Translations under genes and position numbers: made by a program
Part shown: piece by piece, positions 13,527 through 25,455 of the stretch
How positions within the stretch are numbered: position 1 is the first letter of the stretch
Layout of the letters: the number at the start of each line of letters is the position of its first letter
NCBI GenBank assembly: GCA_025093555.1
Contig: JAIWNF010000052.1
Coordinates: 186,001-250,000 of the forward strand
Direction of reading: 5' to 3'
DNA from: Circinella umbellata
Taxonomy: Eukaryota > Mucoromycota > Mucoromycetes > Mucorales > Lichtheimiaceae
Length of the DNA: 64,000 nt
Notes under the pieces: model-generated
Told to the model about the DNA's origin: nothing
The model's input: only the letters and a program-made list of their open reading frames with translations
Database searches by the model: none

Positions 13527-13839
13527 TATGAATTGTCTTAAAAAAAAGGAGAACGGGAAGGCACAAGATTTCAGGAACTTACTTTGGCTGTGATTTGAGT
13601 TAAAATTTCCAATTGTGGCTGGTAAAACTTAACATTAACACCATCACTATTAAAACGAACTGGAACGTTCAATATTGCTATAATCTATTTAATCATGACA
13701 GTTCTAAATGTTACTTTTTTATAAAGCTTCCATTGTAACTACATACATGCTATTATTATCATTCTACATCATACTACGGAAAACAAAGAAATAGAGTATG
13801 TATAGGTCAAAATTTCTTACCCTGAACAGTTTTTGACAT
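13483..13839 (-). CDS. putative split small ORF overlapping the PSF2 start
   Basis: An ATG at 13839-13837 opens MSKTVQ (exon 13839-13821, donor GGTAAG). This joins in phase to exon 13677-13583 (acceptor TATAG), encoding ILNVPVRFNSDGVNVKFYQP and then QLEILTQITAK. The other two frames of that exon contain stops. The donor GTAAGT at 13582 would join to an acceptor TTTTAAG just 5' of the PSF2 start. The frame then runs 17 more codons inside PSF2 exon 1, out of frame, and stops at 13483 (55 residues). If the donor is not used, the frame stops after VSS. It may be a regulatory uORF or an independent peptide; I do not recognise the family. Confidence 0.4.
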
Positions 13840-15537
13840 ACAAAAAATAGGTGCTTTTTATTTTGAGTTACATATTATGCACTATCCATTCCGTTGTTTG
13901 GAAAGCAAGAAACCAATGATAGTTATATTCGATATACGCATGATAATCATGTTCTTACATGTCTTATGTAAAGTATTTAAAAGATAAAAAAATTAACGTC
14001 GGTTTTTTGATCTTAGATTGTCTGTACGTAGATTGTTTACTATTATTGTGCACTGACTTCAATAAAATGAATTATTCAAACATAAAAAGTAATAGATTTA
14101 TGTGAGTAACAAATGAAAGCATAATATCTTGATTAAAGAGGATTCTCTTTGTATATATATTTGTGCCTAATATAGCGTACATATCATAATATAAGTAGGT
14201 TCATATAAAGATGATAGTCTGGTGACACAAACAGAAAAGTTATTCAGTTGTGAAAAACAAATGCTATGTGCACCATGGTACGTTATTTTTCTAGTCCAGA
14301 TAAAATATAATGCCATTATATGCCAAAAATATTTATCGTAATATGACAAAAAAAATGAAAAAAAAAATTGACTATGATATGCTATTACGTATTTTTATGA
14401 CTACCTATATATATGAGTATGTTGTAGAAGTAGCTTATATAGTATAATATGTGCACAACATATATCTTACAAAACAAAATCAAACGGACCTTCTTTCTCT
14501 TTGTTTATTATTTATTGTTGATATATATTAGTACTAATTAATAGAATAATAATACAACAATCGCCGATGAGTCTTTTACTGTGACCGTATTTATCTTCTG
14601 AGAGCACGCATAAATCATATCCACTAATAGTAAACAAATACAAGCGCGTGATATAATAAACTAAATCAAATAATCAAACAAAAAAATAAGAACCCAGTAG
14701 GAAGAGAGGAAAGCATAGCAATTATAGTATTTTATCAATAACACGAATGATTAAAAAAGGAGCCGAGCTAGTCTGCCCATCATATTGCTTAAAATTCGTA
14801 AATATCGCATAACAATCATAGAATGATTGATAAGAGTAATTACAGGGTATAGCAAACAAATTATAAGCCTATTGTACTTATTAGATATTATGTACGTATT
14901 ACATCGAGCAAACTTTATATAGTCTTTTTTCTTTCACTAAAAATGATAGATATTCACTATTCATTTTTTCGAATTTCTTATTAAATCAGAGATACGATAT
15001 ACAAAAGTTGTGGTGTGCGCGTGACCAATACGTATTATAAGTAAAAAAAGAGCACAAGTCCTATGGAACTACAACCGGTTGCTATCGCAACAAACAAGGA
15101 ACATACAGGTTGGCTTCATCTCACAGAAAAACACGGACAGATTTTACCCAGGTTGACTTTTTTTTAATACGTGAGAAACTTTCTATAGATCATATTCATT
15201 TCCGAGTGGGAGAAAATTGTTTGTTCTTATGTACACAGCAAAAAATTAGTACTTGTATATTGATGGCATAAAAGAATCTATAACAGGCCTAGCTGAAAGA
15301 GTTGTTTTGATGTAGAGCAAGAAAGAGAATAAGTATGCAATGTGGGTCGTACAACATCTACAAATTAAGTTTATACTGGTGTTCGTATGTCCTTATAATA
15401 AACCCGTCCCTCATCTTTTACATACTTGTACAATTACTCCTTTCTTTTCTCTCTACTCTTTTTTTTACTGAAGTCGATTTACTTATTTTTGTTTCAAAAA
15501 AAAAAAAAAAAACCAGGGAGGCCTTGTTCATGGATAA
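13840..15537. other. divergent intergenic region
   Basis: AT-rich DNA between PSF2 (-) and the F-box gene (+). A 34-codon ATG frame at 15063 (MELQPVAIATNKEH...) has no clear splice partner. A 15-17 nt A-run precedes the F-box start. Nothing else supported. Confidence 0.5.
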
Positions 15538-16923
15538 ATGGCTGTCCAGACGACCAGCCCGCTCGACATGGTTGAGCTCGTAAAAATGATCATTGATTTT
15601 GTTGATTCGGAAGATCTTTTAAATGTTGCGTTTACATGTCGACTTTTTTTTTCTACAGCATGTACACGCATCTGGTGCTTGTTAAATCCTCAAACTCATG
15701 TGACTCTTCGACGAGTTCGACAAGCATTAGAAGGACGACATAGTTATTACAATAAACAGCGACACCAACAAGAACGTATACCGTTTTGTGACTATCGAGA
15801 ATTGGTACATCATTTTCGATGGTATCCACATGATAAAGGAACGATGCATTTTGAACGGCAATTTTTTGACGTGTTCCGATTCCCCAACCTCATTCGACTT
15901 GAGTTTTCCTATGCGGCTGCACAAGACCACGCTGTTCAAAAGTTGATCCAAAGTTCGTCTCGACTGCGTCATGTTAATCTTTCCCATTGCTACTGTTTAT
16001 CCACCGAAGCCATCCGTCCATTACTATCAATTCCACCGGCATTAAAAACGTTGATACTATACGGATGCGGTAAGATTGATGCCGATGCATTAGCTGCCGT
16101 CATTTATCGTCATCGCAATAGCCTTGAATGTATACGGTTGACCGATATCAATAATGAAATTCTTTCTGCTATACAACAATGTGATAAACTAAAGGATCTG
16201 GGTTTGGAACATTGTTCTGATATAAACCTTGACAGTACACGGATTAATCAATTTGCGGCCCATTTGATGCGACAAAACATACCTCGATTAACTCGACTAC
16301 GAATGCGTGATATTGCAAGTTTGAATGCTGAGCCAATGTATAATTTGGCTTGTGCTACCTCAAATACACTTGTTCATTTGGACATGAGTGAGTGTAATCT
16401 TGTCGATCAAGAAGGGTTTACACATTTTGCTACATGTTGTCAATCACTTGAAACTTTATTGTTGGCACATCAATTCTCCGTCACTGACGAAACTGTTCAG
16501 GTAATAACTTACACGGTTTACATACATAATAATATTCACTCATTTTGAAAAAATATATTATAGCTTTTCGTAAAACATTGTCCAAATTTAAAACATTTGG
16601 ATGTCTCCGGATGTCGACTATTAACTGATAATGCATTCAGTCTATGGTTGGATCAAGATGATAGTATCGATTTCAGTAGTTTATCTCAATTAGAAACTCT
16701 CAATATCAGTGGATTAGAACCAGATATATCCCCTCTTGTGGTTTTACACCTTTTACAACATCTTCCACATATTAACGAGATTTGTCTCGGTGTTGCTTAT
16801 GATTATGCAGACGCGACTCAACTTGTAAAAACTGCCAGTGACTTTTCCCTTGATACTGGTCGGTGCGTCACTATTTGTCGGACCAATTGGTTAACGCGAT
16901 CTACATCCGACCCTTTCACTTAA
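15538..16923 (+). CDS. F-box / leucine-rich repeat protein
   Basis: Two exons, 15538-16500 and 16564-16923, give 440 residues. Residues about 7-50 form an F-box-like helix bundle (LDMVELVKMIIDFVDSEDLL, then VAFTCRLFF and CTRIW), the part that binds Skp1. Degenerate leucine-rich repeats follow to the end (LRHVNLSHCYCLSTEAI, LKTLILYGCGKIDADAL, LVHLDMSECNLVDQEG, LKHLDVSGCRLLTDNAF). These are typical cysteine-containing LRRs of SCF ubiquitin-ligase substrate receptors. The substrate cannot be deduced. The 3' end converges on the DUF8032-like gene. An out-of-frame ATG at 15530 overlaps the start, so initiation at 15538 would need leaky scanning or a transcript starting in between. Confidence 0.85.
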
Positions 16924-17575
16924 AAGCAACATCAAGCCCTGCTCATCTATACATACGTGATGCATAATACATATAACCCCCTTTGTTGATCCACCATTCA
17001 CCCTTTTCTTCCACTTTTACTGCGATTTGTTCTTTTTATATATTTAGTTTTTTCTTCTACGATATTCTCCCAATAACCTATATAGCACCCTTTATCTGTG
17101 TTGTTTGCATATGAATCAGCCTCACCAACTAAAAACAATCTTTTTTCAACACGAAAGAAAATAGAATGTACGATATATAATATACTCATAATAATTTATT
17201 AAAAGGAGAAACTAACTTTTTTTTCATATATTCGCTATAAATGGTATTAAGCGTGTGTAAAATGAAATGAAATAAATATATTGTGGTAATAAAAGATTAG
17301 GGGAAGGAGTGAGTTTTAAAGCATGTTGAGAAATCAAAATAATATTACAGGTATGAAAATTATGAAAAACGGTAAAAGACCAAAAAAAAAAAAAAAAAGA
17401 AACAAGAAAAAAAAACGAGTATGTAATAAAAAAGTGTCGTGAAGAAATAAAGGTGGTTAATAAGTAAGTTATATGTACAAAGAGCAGGGAGCGAGGAATA
17501 ATTCCTATATATGTTCATAATATTGATAATATGTATATAATGCAAGGTATTTGAAAAATGTGTGTGTTTGATTTT
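16924..17575. other. convergent intergenic region
   Basis: 3' flanks of the F-box gene and the DUF8032-like gene. AT-rich with a long A-run near 17380-17397. No gene seen. Confidence 0.6.
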
Positions 17576-19352
17576 TTAAAAAAGTGTGTCGTAAGAAAGA
17601 AAAGTTGAATCTGTAAAGTCATCTTGTTCAAACTTGAGCCAGTTGTCATCTTCTTCAGTACAAATAGATGACTCCATAGTGCATGTAGTTGTATTTGTTG
17701 TAGTAGGTGTTGGAGCTAAAGTAAATGATGAAGAATCCGCTGTAGCCGTTGTAGGAAACGCTGCAGATGGTGGTAGGGATACAAAAGAAGGCTGCACTAT
17801 CGAGGGCATGTTGAACATCATGTTATCAAAACATGATGAGAAATCCGAAACTGAAGTTGTCAAGAATTGTGCTGGTAATACCATAGGCGAATCTTCATCA
17901 TATAAAGAAGATTCAGCAGTAGATGAACAACTTGAAGGTGAAGAAGGATTACTAATGGTATCCATGACAATAGGTGGCATAAAGGGTGCAGGAATAGGAC
18001 TACCATCGAAATTGTTGCTACTATGTGTCGAAGAAGAACAAGACTTGCGTGGTTGTAATGCTGGCATAAACCTGACTCGATAAAGGTCGATGGCCCGTTG
18101 CAGCAAATTTTTTTTTCCAACCAAATAACGTTGGTTCAACCAAGCAAGTTTCCAACCAAGTTCATTACACATTGACTCTTCAATCCATCTTCGTTCGTCA
18201 CTATATTGAGTTTCAATAGTTGCTCGAGGAAATACACAGTTGGCCTTGCGAAATTCTTCTGGAATGACTTCCAAGGAGACATTTTCAACGTTAATCTTGA
18301 TGCGGTATCGGCTATCGTTGTCATCCGTCATTATTAAGGTTTTTGGTGAATGGGCCGACTTCACAGTGGCAGCTGCAAGTGTTGTTGGAAAAAATGTAGG
18401 CATTATTTCTTCTTGTTCTTCTGCTTCTGCTTCACATTGCTGTTTTTGCTGCTGTTGTTGTTGGCATATATCAGCAATAACATTGCTACTCCTACTACTC
18501 CTACTACAATTACTAGTTGTATCCTCTTTTATTGATTCTTCAGTTAAAGATCCAGATTGATGTTTGCGCTTTCTTAAAGTACCATTGAGAAGTTTGGCTT
18601 GACGCGCTACACGGCGCGATCGCATACTTGGTGATCGATTACGGTATGAGTCAACGGCGCGTTGAATAAGACCACGTTTACCTGCGATTTCCAATTTATT
18701 TAACCACGCCAACTTCCATCCCAACCGGTTACATTCAGTTTCATAGTTCCATCGATTACCACGATAAGTTTCCTTGGGTAAATGTGCTCTTGGGTACACC
18801 TAAAATAAAAGATTTATAAATTTATGAGCATCATCCATTCTCCCCACAAATTTACCAACAAAAACCCTGAAAGATTAGTTTCTTCTTTCTTCTCCGCTCC
18901 TCTTAACCCCCAACCCCCCAATCCGATGATCGATCAAATATAGAAAAAAAGTATATACATACACAATTATCCAATTTGAATTGTTCATTTAAAGTATCCA
19001 AAGTAACTGTTTGAATATCCGTGCGAATAGAATAACGTTTGAGAACACGATTATGTGAATAAACAAAAGAGACCCATTCTACACCGTTACGGATTTCGAC
19101 AGTAGGTTCATGACGACTACTTGTATTACGAGGAGTATTACGCATTGATGCTGTGGTAGCTCTTCTTGTTGTAATTGTTGAAGTAGGGACATATTCATCA
19201 TCTTCTTCTTTCTGACAATTTAATTTTCGTTTTTTAATTCGACGAATGGTTTGCTCAATAAGAGTAATTTGTTCTGACGATAAATCTTCCAACACATGCT
19301 CGGCTTTTTCAGTCGCGTTGATTAGGTCATGAAGTGATAAAACATCCGTCAT
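17576..19352 (-). CDS. fungal protein with duplicated DUF8032-like domain
   Basis: Exons 19352-18963 and 18799-17576 on the minus strand give 537 residues. Two copies of a similar domain are visible. Copy A spans about residues 90-185 and contains FVYSHNRVLKRYSIR, NCVYPRAHLP, RWNYETECNRLGWKLAWLN and LIQRAVDSYR. Copy B spans about residues 280-365 and contains NCVFPRATIE, RRWIEESMCNELGWKLAWLN and LLQRAIDLYRVR. I recall this as the fungal DUF8032 family; its function is unknown, and an RNA/DNA-binding or regulatory role is only a guess. The linker has a poly-Q stretch. The C-terminal ~150 residues are S/T/P-rich with an acidic end, reminiscent of an activation domain. The single intron lies inside copy A. 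Confidence 0.75.
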
Positions 19353-20469
19353 AATATGTGTAATAGATATGGTGGTGTTGAACCGAAAAGTAAAAATGAT
19401 AAAATGATAAAATTAAATAATTGATTGAATAAGAAGAGAAGAAAAAAAGAAAAAAACGAAGTGAGGAAATTCTTTTATATTAGAGACCAAAAAAAATTAA
19501 GAATCGCTAAGTTTGCTATGCCCTGAATAATATATGACGAACTTGTGTCACATTGACCCAGGTTCTATATACTAAACGTGGTTATATATACATGTATACA
19601 ATTATACTATAGAATAGTTACACATAGTTATTCCAAAAAGCCCAACATGGTTTAAATGCTTTACCGGATTTTATTTAATAGTAATAAATAATAAAAGAAA
19701 TATATTATAGATTGTACCATAATCTGCTTTTCCGCTTATTGTTCCTAAATCACACGCGTTTCTACATGGTTATACAAAAAAAAGATCTCTTTACCCTCAA
19801 AGAAAACACCAAAACAAATGAGAATAATAATAATAATAGGCATAGTAACCAACCATAACTCGGTTTCTACCGGCTTTTGGTCAAAGAACGGTTTATCCGT
19901 ATAATCGGGTATACTCCGTTTATAAAAAAAAGTTTTTATTGCTCCGCTTACACTGTAGGTCGACAATAAACCAAAGGTTGCTTTACGGGATTGATGATGA
20001 TCGTCCGGTTAATAAATTATTCCATCTTCATTAACAATGATTTTAATACCCAATACGTGCGGAATGACGATGAATAAAGATGATCGTCATCATCTTCAGA
20101 TTTTGTAATTATATAAAAGTATACTAGTAATTACTGATATAAATGGATATCAAAGAATTTTATTGTACATCCATCCATCTCATTTTTTTATTAAATAATA
20201 ACTTTCAAAAGTGGTACTACTATCACAATAACAAATATACACATACAGATCAAAGTATGTTTTAGCCATCTATACCCTCATATACAAAAAAAACAACTAA
20301 GATTTCTTTTTTGTTCTTTCATTTTACTCTAATCCCTATTTCGTTAAACTAATATAACCCTTTTTTCTACTTTGTGACACAATGAAAGAATATCATGATA
20401 AAGAATCGAAATGAGCTTTTGTTTTTGTTTTGTTTCTGTTTATGTTTCTCTCTCACAAATGTGATAAAA
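19353..20469. other. intergenic region with one small ORF
   Basis: Between the TEL2 3' end and the DUF8032-like gene start, both on the minus strand. Contains the small membrane-type frame at 19745-19966; the remainder is AT-rich and shows nothing further. Confidence 0.5.
19745..19966 (-). CDS. small single-pass membrane protein, exon (model incomplete)
   Basis: This open frame looks coding but has no ATG of its own. It reads TYSVSGAIKTFFYKRSIPD, then YTDKPFFDQKPVETELWLVT, then a hydrophobic stretch MPIIIIILICFGVFF suited to one membrane helix. A donor G|GTAAAG follows FFEG, and an acceptor GATTTAG about 50 nt further would add GTISGKADYGTIYN and a short hydrophobic tail. Upstream, an ATGATG at about 20085 could supply a first exon, or acceptors AAAG or CTACAG could start this exon; I cannot choose. 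No family recognised. The charged, tyrosine-rich segment before a helix is typical of small organelle or ER membrane proteins, but that is inference. Confidence 0.4.
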   Translation of the reverse strand: MSTYSVSGAIKTFFYKRSIPDYTDKPFFDQKPVETELWLVTMPIIIIILICFGVFFEGKEIFFLYNHVETRVI

Positions 20470-23400
20470 CTAATCTGTAGACATAGATATTTCCATCAAC
20501 CGAGCCAATATTCTTAATGCTACTTGTTTTAAGTCATCCGCATTTACCATTTCCATAATATCTAATGTGTAAAAAAAAAAGAAAGAAAAAAAAATAGAAA
20601 GGTGAAATATAACATGAGTATAAAAAGTTAGTGATGGATTTTGTTATTGTCATTGTCCCATATAATCATCTTATCTGATTGAGCGGACCTTCTAACCAAT
20701 TTTTAGTTTCGGCAAGCTGTTGCGGATATTCTTGTAAAAGTAAACCACTTTGATGATAGTAGTTAATATTCACAATAATATCAAAACCCAAGAGTATACT
20801 ACGTGTTACAGCTTGTGGAAGTTTTACAAATCGTAGCGGTAATGCAAATTCAAAATATTCAGTCACGATACGACTTCGATCAGGCGTATTGGCTAACATG
20901 TACAAAATATGTATAATATGAGAAAACTGCTTATAGAGAGTAGATAGCTTATGACAATATCATAATTAAATATTAATGTGGTACCGAGAAAAATAAAAGT
21001 AAAAAAAGAAAAAACTTACTAGCGCCATGCATAATCACAAGTAAGGTCATGACAAAGCGTTCCGCGAGTAATGCATCACGTCCCAACCAAGATCTGATAA
21101 TTCATGTGTTACCCAAAAACTGATACATCCTTGTACAACCATAATAAAAAAAACTGGGGGAGATATTCTTTTTTTTTACCTTGCTTTTCCTCTTGCACCT
21201 TCCCACCAACCGACAAGTAATGGAAAGAAAAAAACAGGCCCAGCAATTCCACTTAGTCGATTCCGGTTAGTTGTTTTTCTTTTTTCTATATCCATTCGTC
21301 GAGAAAATACGCGGGATTTTCCTATGGCCGCTGATTTTGAGGAAACAGTTGGTATGTTTCCTTCTTCAATAACTAATTTTTTCTCTAATTCCAAAGATAG
21401 CTATAGAATACGATCAAATAATTATGTAGAGTTTAGTGATTCTAGATATAATCTAAATCCAAATCCATAGTTTTGGATCCATGCTGTATTATGTTCCTTT
21501 TTATCATCGTTACCTGATCTTGCTCATTCTTTGGGTCAATTGTCGTACCAGATAATTCCCGAACACCAAGAATAATAGAGGCCAGGATCATGGATTTTTG
21601 TTCCATAGAGATATTTCGATCAAATATCTGATCAATCATGTAACTATAAAGAAAAATGCATTAGAAAGGTAAATACCGAATGATAATATTTTTTAGCTAT
21701 TTGTAATATATCGTCACGCTTTACCCTGTCACCGTTTCAGGTACGGCTGCAATAAGAGCACCTAACGAAAATTTTTGTCTTTCTATTGTATTGTCTAAAT
21801 CATATGCCTTGGTGATATGAATCAATCTTTTTGCAAGTTCAGTTGCCGATTCACCTAATATTAATAAAGAAAAATATAGAATTTCTACGTAAGCAGACCA
21901 TTTCTTTTTCGTTCTGTGTTTTTTTTGGGGGGGAGCAGGCAAGAGGATGCGAGTTAGGGAAACATATAGAAAGAAAAAGAGGTTGATTTACTCAGCTCCG
22001 ACCCAACGTTAGTCTTGTCTCGTATGAGTTGTTCTGCAGTGCTTAAACCAATATCCAGTTTTACGGGATCTTCATCATCCTTTAAATAAAGAATAAGATC
22101 TTGAATATAACTATTGTAAAGATTTTGTGTAGTTTTAAAATTAGTAAAATAAACAACATTATATAGTAATACCAATAATATTAAAAGTGGTAATATTTAA
22201 ACATACACTGGTGCTTTCGCACGCTTTTTGTTTCTTGCTTTTGTACCATTATTCTTCTCATCCAACACCTCATCATCTGATTCTTCTTCCATAGGATAAG
22301 GTTCCAGATCATCATCGTTATCTTCTTCCTCTTCATCACTTTCTGTAACGATTTATGCAAAGATAAATTAATATGATGAAGCTATTCCTCAAAACCCTAC
22401 CGTGTAAGAAATACCCACAATAACTAACCTTGATCTCCCGTTAAAATAGTATCTGGATCTAATTCTTCATCATCATCTCCATGTTCATTATCGCTGGATT
22501 GTGGATTTGAGGACTGTTCAATAATAGGCCTATAATCATCACATGCCGACTGTTTTACTATTTTTTTTTTGGGACCGACCGATCGATCAGTTAAACTTTC
22601 CGGGAATTTCAATATCGCTAGGTTACGCTTACCTTTGATTAGTGCGTCTCTTTTTTCGGCTAACTTTTTTATATCCAGATATTTTTTATCTTCGTGTTGC
22701 TTGAGTATACCAAAGTTTAGCCGAGATGCCCCTTCTTCGGTTAGTTCTGATATAGTTTCAGCAACGACCTATGTGAATCAACAATAGTGTTTGTCATAAA
22801 TAAAATACATTAGCCTCTATTCTTTTAATAAAAATATATGCTGCTTTCTTCACATCTATTATCCATTTATACCCGCCCTGACTAGTTATTAAATTATGCA
22901 GCCTTCTCTCACTTCTCTCTTCTTTATTTTACCACAGCAAGTTTCATTTTGATCTGGTCAGAACTTTCAAACCATCGATGGATAAAACTCCTTAACGGTG
23001 TATCAATCATAAGGTTTTCGATCTGAGCAGTTGATAGATATCCAAAAGCATATACCAACCCTGCTGTAATATCTAATAAATATATGGAAATATTATAATT
23101 GTTTAATAAATTAGAATCATTGTTTAAGATTCTAACCCCCACCCAGGAACACACGCATACACTTGATAACAGATATATAATTTTTACTACATTATATAGC
23201 CTAAAGCTTACATTGTTGTTCTTTATAACTGCCATGTTTAAGAAATATTGGATCTGCCCATTTGTCAATGAGACGATGTATTAGGTTATTAATTACGCGT
23301 AGGCTTTCAGATGATATGGAAGTTTCATCATAACCGACCGTACTATCAATAAGTTTCAATAATTGTTATTTAGTTGAATTATTTTATGGTTGTGAGACTA

Positions 23401-24355
23401 TTACTACTATTATTATTATGTACTTTGCGTATGAATTAATTTACCCTAATTGTAGCAGTCCAAGAGCATAGATAGCTGTTGTCATTGCAATTCTTAATGT
23501 ATTGGTGTTTGTCCAGGAAGCATTAGCTAATCGTAGATAAGCATAGGATAAAAAAGTCTCCACTCGAAAGGCTACTGATTTTCTATCACCATTATTTTCA
23601 AAGAGTATAATTGCGAGTTGTGTTGCTGTCTTTTGTATATTGTACGTATTGTTGTTGTCACTTCCTTCTTCCTGATGTTGTTTCTGTACAAGTCGCAAAA
23701 TAGTTTCAGTTATTTTACCCGAAGATGAGTAACTTTCTGCTGTTGTCCATATACCTGACCATCCTTTACCATGTTGATCCAAAATAATCGGATAGATAGC
23801 TGTAATACAGACGTCAGCATGTCCCAGACGAATTATTTTACCCAATAACTCTCCTGGATAATCAAGTCTATCTATATTACGGGCCACTTGTTGAGCCAAT
23901 CGTGCAAAATAATTCTTGTCAATATACCAACTCTCTTGGCCCCCTACGCCCAAAGCATTGGCTATTCGCGTTGGTACGGAACATAATAAGCTACAAAAGA
24001 AACGATCGTCTCCATAAGGTACTGGATCAGCTGTCAGGCGTTTTAATAGATCAATATATAATTCCAGGGTAGTGGCGTTGGAATAGGAAAGACAGTCGAG
24101 TAATATAGGTAAAGTTATTTTGGGTGCACGTAACATGGTGTCGTAAAGTGCTAAACGTAAGGTGTTGTTGTTGGTGTTGAATGCATAAGACCAATTAGGA
24201 ATCACTGTTTGTATAATATTTCGGACATGATGCTTCCAAGCAAGAGGTCGAATTGTTGATTCGTAAGGCTGTTCCAAACACGTACGAATAGTGTCCAAAT
24301 TAGGTTTATTCTCGGGTAAAGTGGCGTCGTCAAATATTCTTAACTGTTCATTCAT
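20470..24355 (-). CDS. TEL2: telomere length regulation protein Tel2 (TELO2), one-base frameshift
   Basis: TEL2/TELO2 of the TTT complex, which with Hsp90 and R2TP stabilises PIKK kinases (ATM, ATR, TOR). Exons on the minus strand: 24355-23445, 23342-23212, 23072-22933, 22769-22429, 22342-22207, 22110-21992, 21854-21725, 21643-21514, 21400-21180, 21093-21020, 20892-20689 and 20561-20470. Eleven exons close in phase; 22769-22429 carries one base too many, at an AACCCG near 22740. With that base discounted the product is 875 residues, a normal length. Family marks are LLCSVPTRIANALG, VVVAETIS before the acidic linker, and the Tel2 core (residues ~550-680: YIQDLILYLKDDEDPVKLD, ATELAKRLIHI, ILGVRELSG). 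The frameshift may be an assembly error, a mutation, or recoding. Confidence 0.85.
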
Positions 24356-24548
24356 ATTTGTTCCTTTTTTTTAAAAAAGAATGAAACCAAGTAAAATAAG
24401 CAAAAGTGAGAAGAGTCACGTATATGAATATATTATTATGTGTATTATTACTATTAAAGAACTTTTTTTTATTCTTCCGCACACTTAGATCTCACTGCGC
24501 AACTGCTTTCTCTCCCTTATCTCTCTTTCTTTAATTATTAAGTTCTGA
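24356..24548. promoter_or_regulatory. short divergent promoter TEL2 / MHF1
   Basis: Only 193 bp separate the TEL2 start (-) and the MHF1 start (+), so both promoters must overlap or be shared. It contains T-rich runs and a GTCACGTA near 24415. No TATA box stands out for certain. Confidence 0.6.
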
Positions 24549-25377
24549 ATGGAAGCGGATCGACAGGTACTTGTGACCTATATTATAATTACATGGGTGT
24601 CATTTTTATGATCATTAAATACTTAATAAAAAAATCAATAAACATGGGTATCAGGGTTTACAAACTGCCATTTGGGAAGCAGTGAATCAAATTGCACAAC
24701 AAGAAGGTACAATAGTAATGCTCATTTTTAATGTAATTCGCTTTCTATTCTCTCACAATAATTAAAAAGAAATGAGATTCTGCTTTATTTCAATATAGCG
24801 GCAAAAATAGGTAAAACAGTATCAACAGAATTTGTTGCATCTCTTGCAGATATAGTATATTCACAAGCTGGTAAAAATACATTTCCTATTCTAGTTATTG
24901 TTGGATGTAATACACTTGAATACTCATAAGCTTCCTTTTATAATAGAGACAATGGCCACCGATTTGGAAGCATTTGCAAGGTAACAAATATTTTAAATCA
25001 TACTTATATATATATATATACATATATATATTATTTATTTTTTTGCTTTCTTTGTATTATCCAGACATGGAAAACGAAGTACGATTTCAATGGAAGATGT
25101 AAAGGTACTATATAATATAAATCCATCTTTTTTTTTCCTTACCTTTTCTAAATTTAATGTTTCAAAATTTTTTAGCTTTGTGCACGTCGAAATGATGGTT
25201 TAGTAAGTATTTATTATAATTATTCGATTATTTGAAATGTGATATCATTGAGTCTATTTATTCTTTTTCCGTTGTTTTTTACTAAAAAGATATCCATGAA
25301 ACAAAAATAAACAGTATGAATTAATCTGTCAATGCGCTACCGAAATTGCACGTAAAAACCCATCACGTCGAAAATAA
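24549..25377 (+). CDS. MHF1: MHF1 / CENP-S histone-fold protein
   Basis: Small histone-fold protein of 101 residues from seven tiny exons: 24549-24566, 24655-24706, 24799-24870, 24947-24980, 25065-25104, 25176-25202 and 25315-25377 (306 nt, phases close). The order of elements matches CENP-S: MEADRQGLQTAIWEAVNQIA, then KTVSTEFVASLADIVYSQ, then ETMATDLEAFARHGKRSTIS, and a final DVKLCARRNDGLYELI with a basic tail ending in PSRRK. The AFARHGKRSTI motif is diagnostic. CENP-S pairs with CENP-X at kinetochores and with FANCM at stalled forks in the nucleus. It is divergent from TEL2 and convergent with the hypothetical gene at 25456. Confidence 0.92.
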
Positions 25378-25455
25378 ATTAAATAAAAAAAATATGAAAA
25401 ATGACAAAGCTTTTTATTGTTACAAAAAGAAACTCCATGGAATTATTTGTTCTTA

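Noticed and set aside
15063..15166. 34-codon ATG frame MELQPVAIATNKEH... upstream of the F-box gene
   Set aside because: No donor gives a joinable continuation; likely chance.
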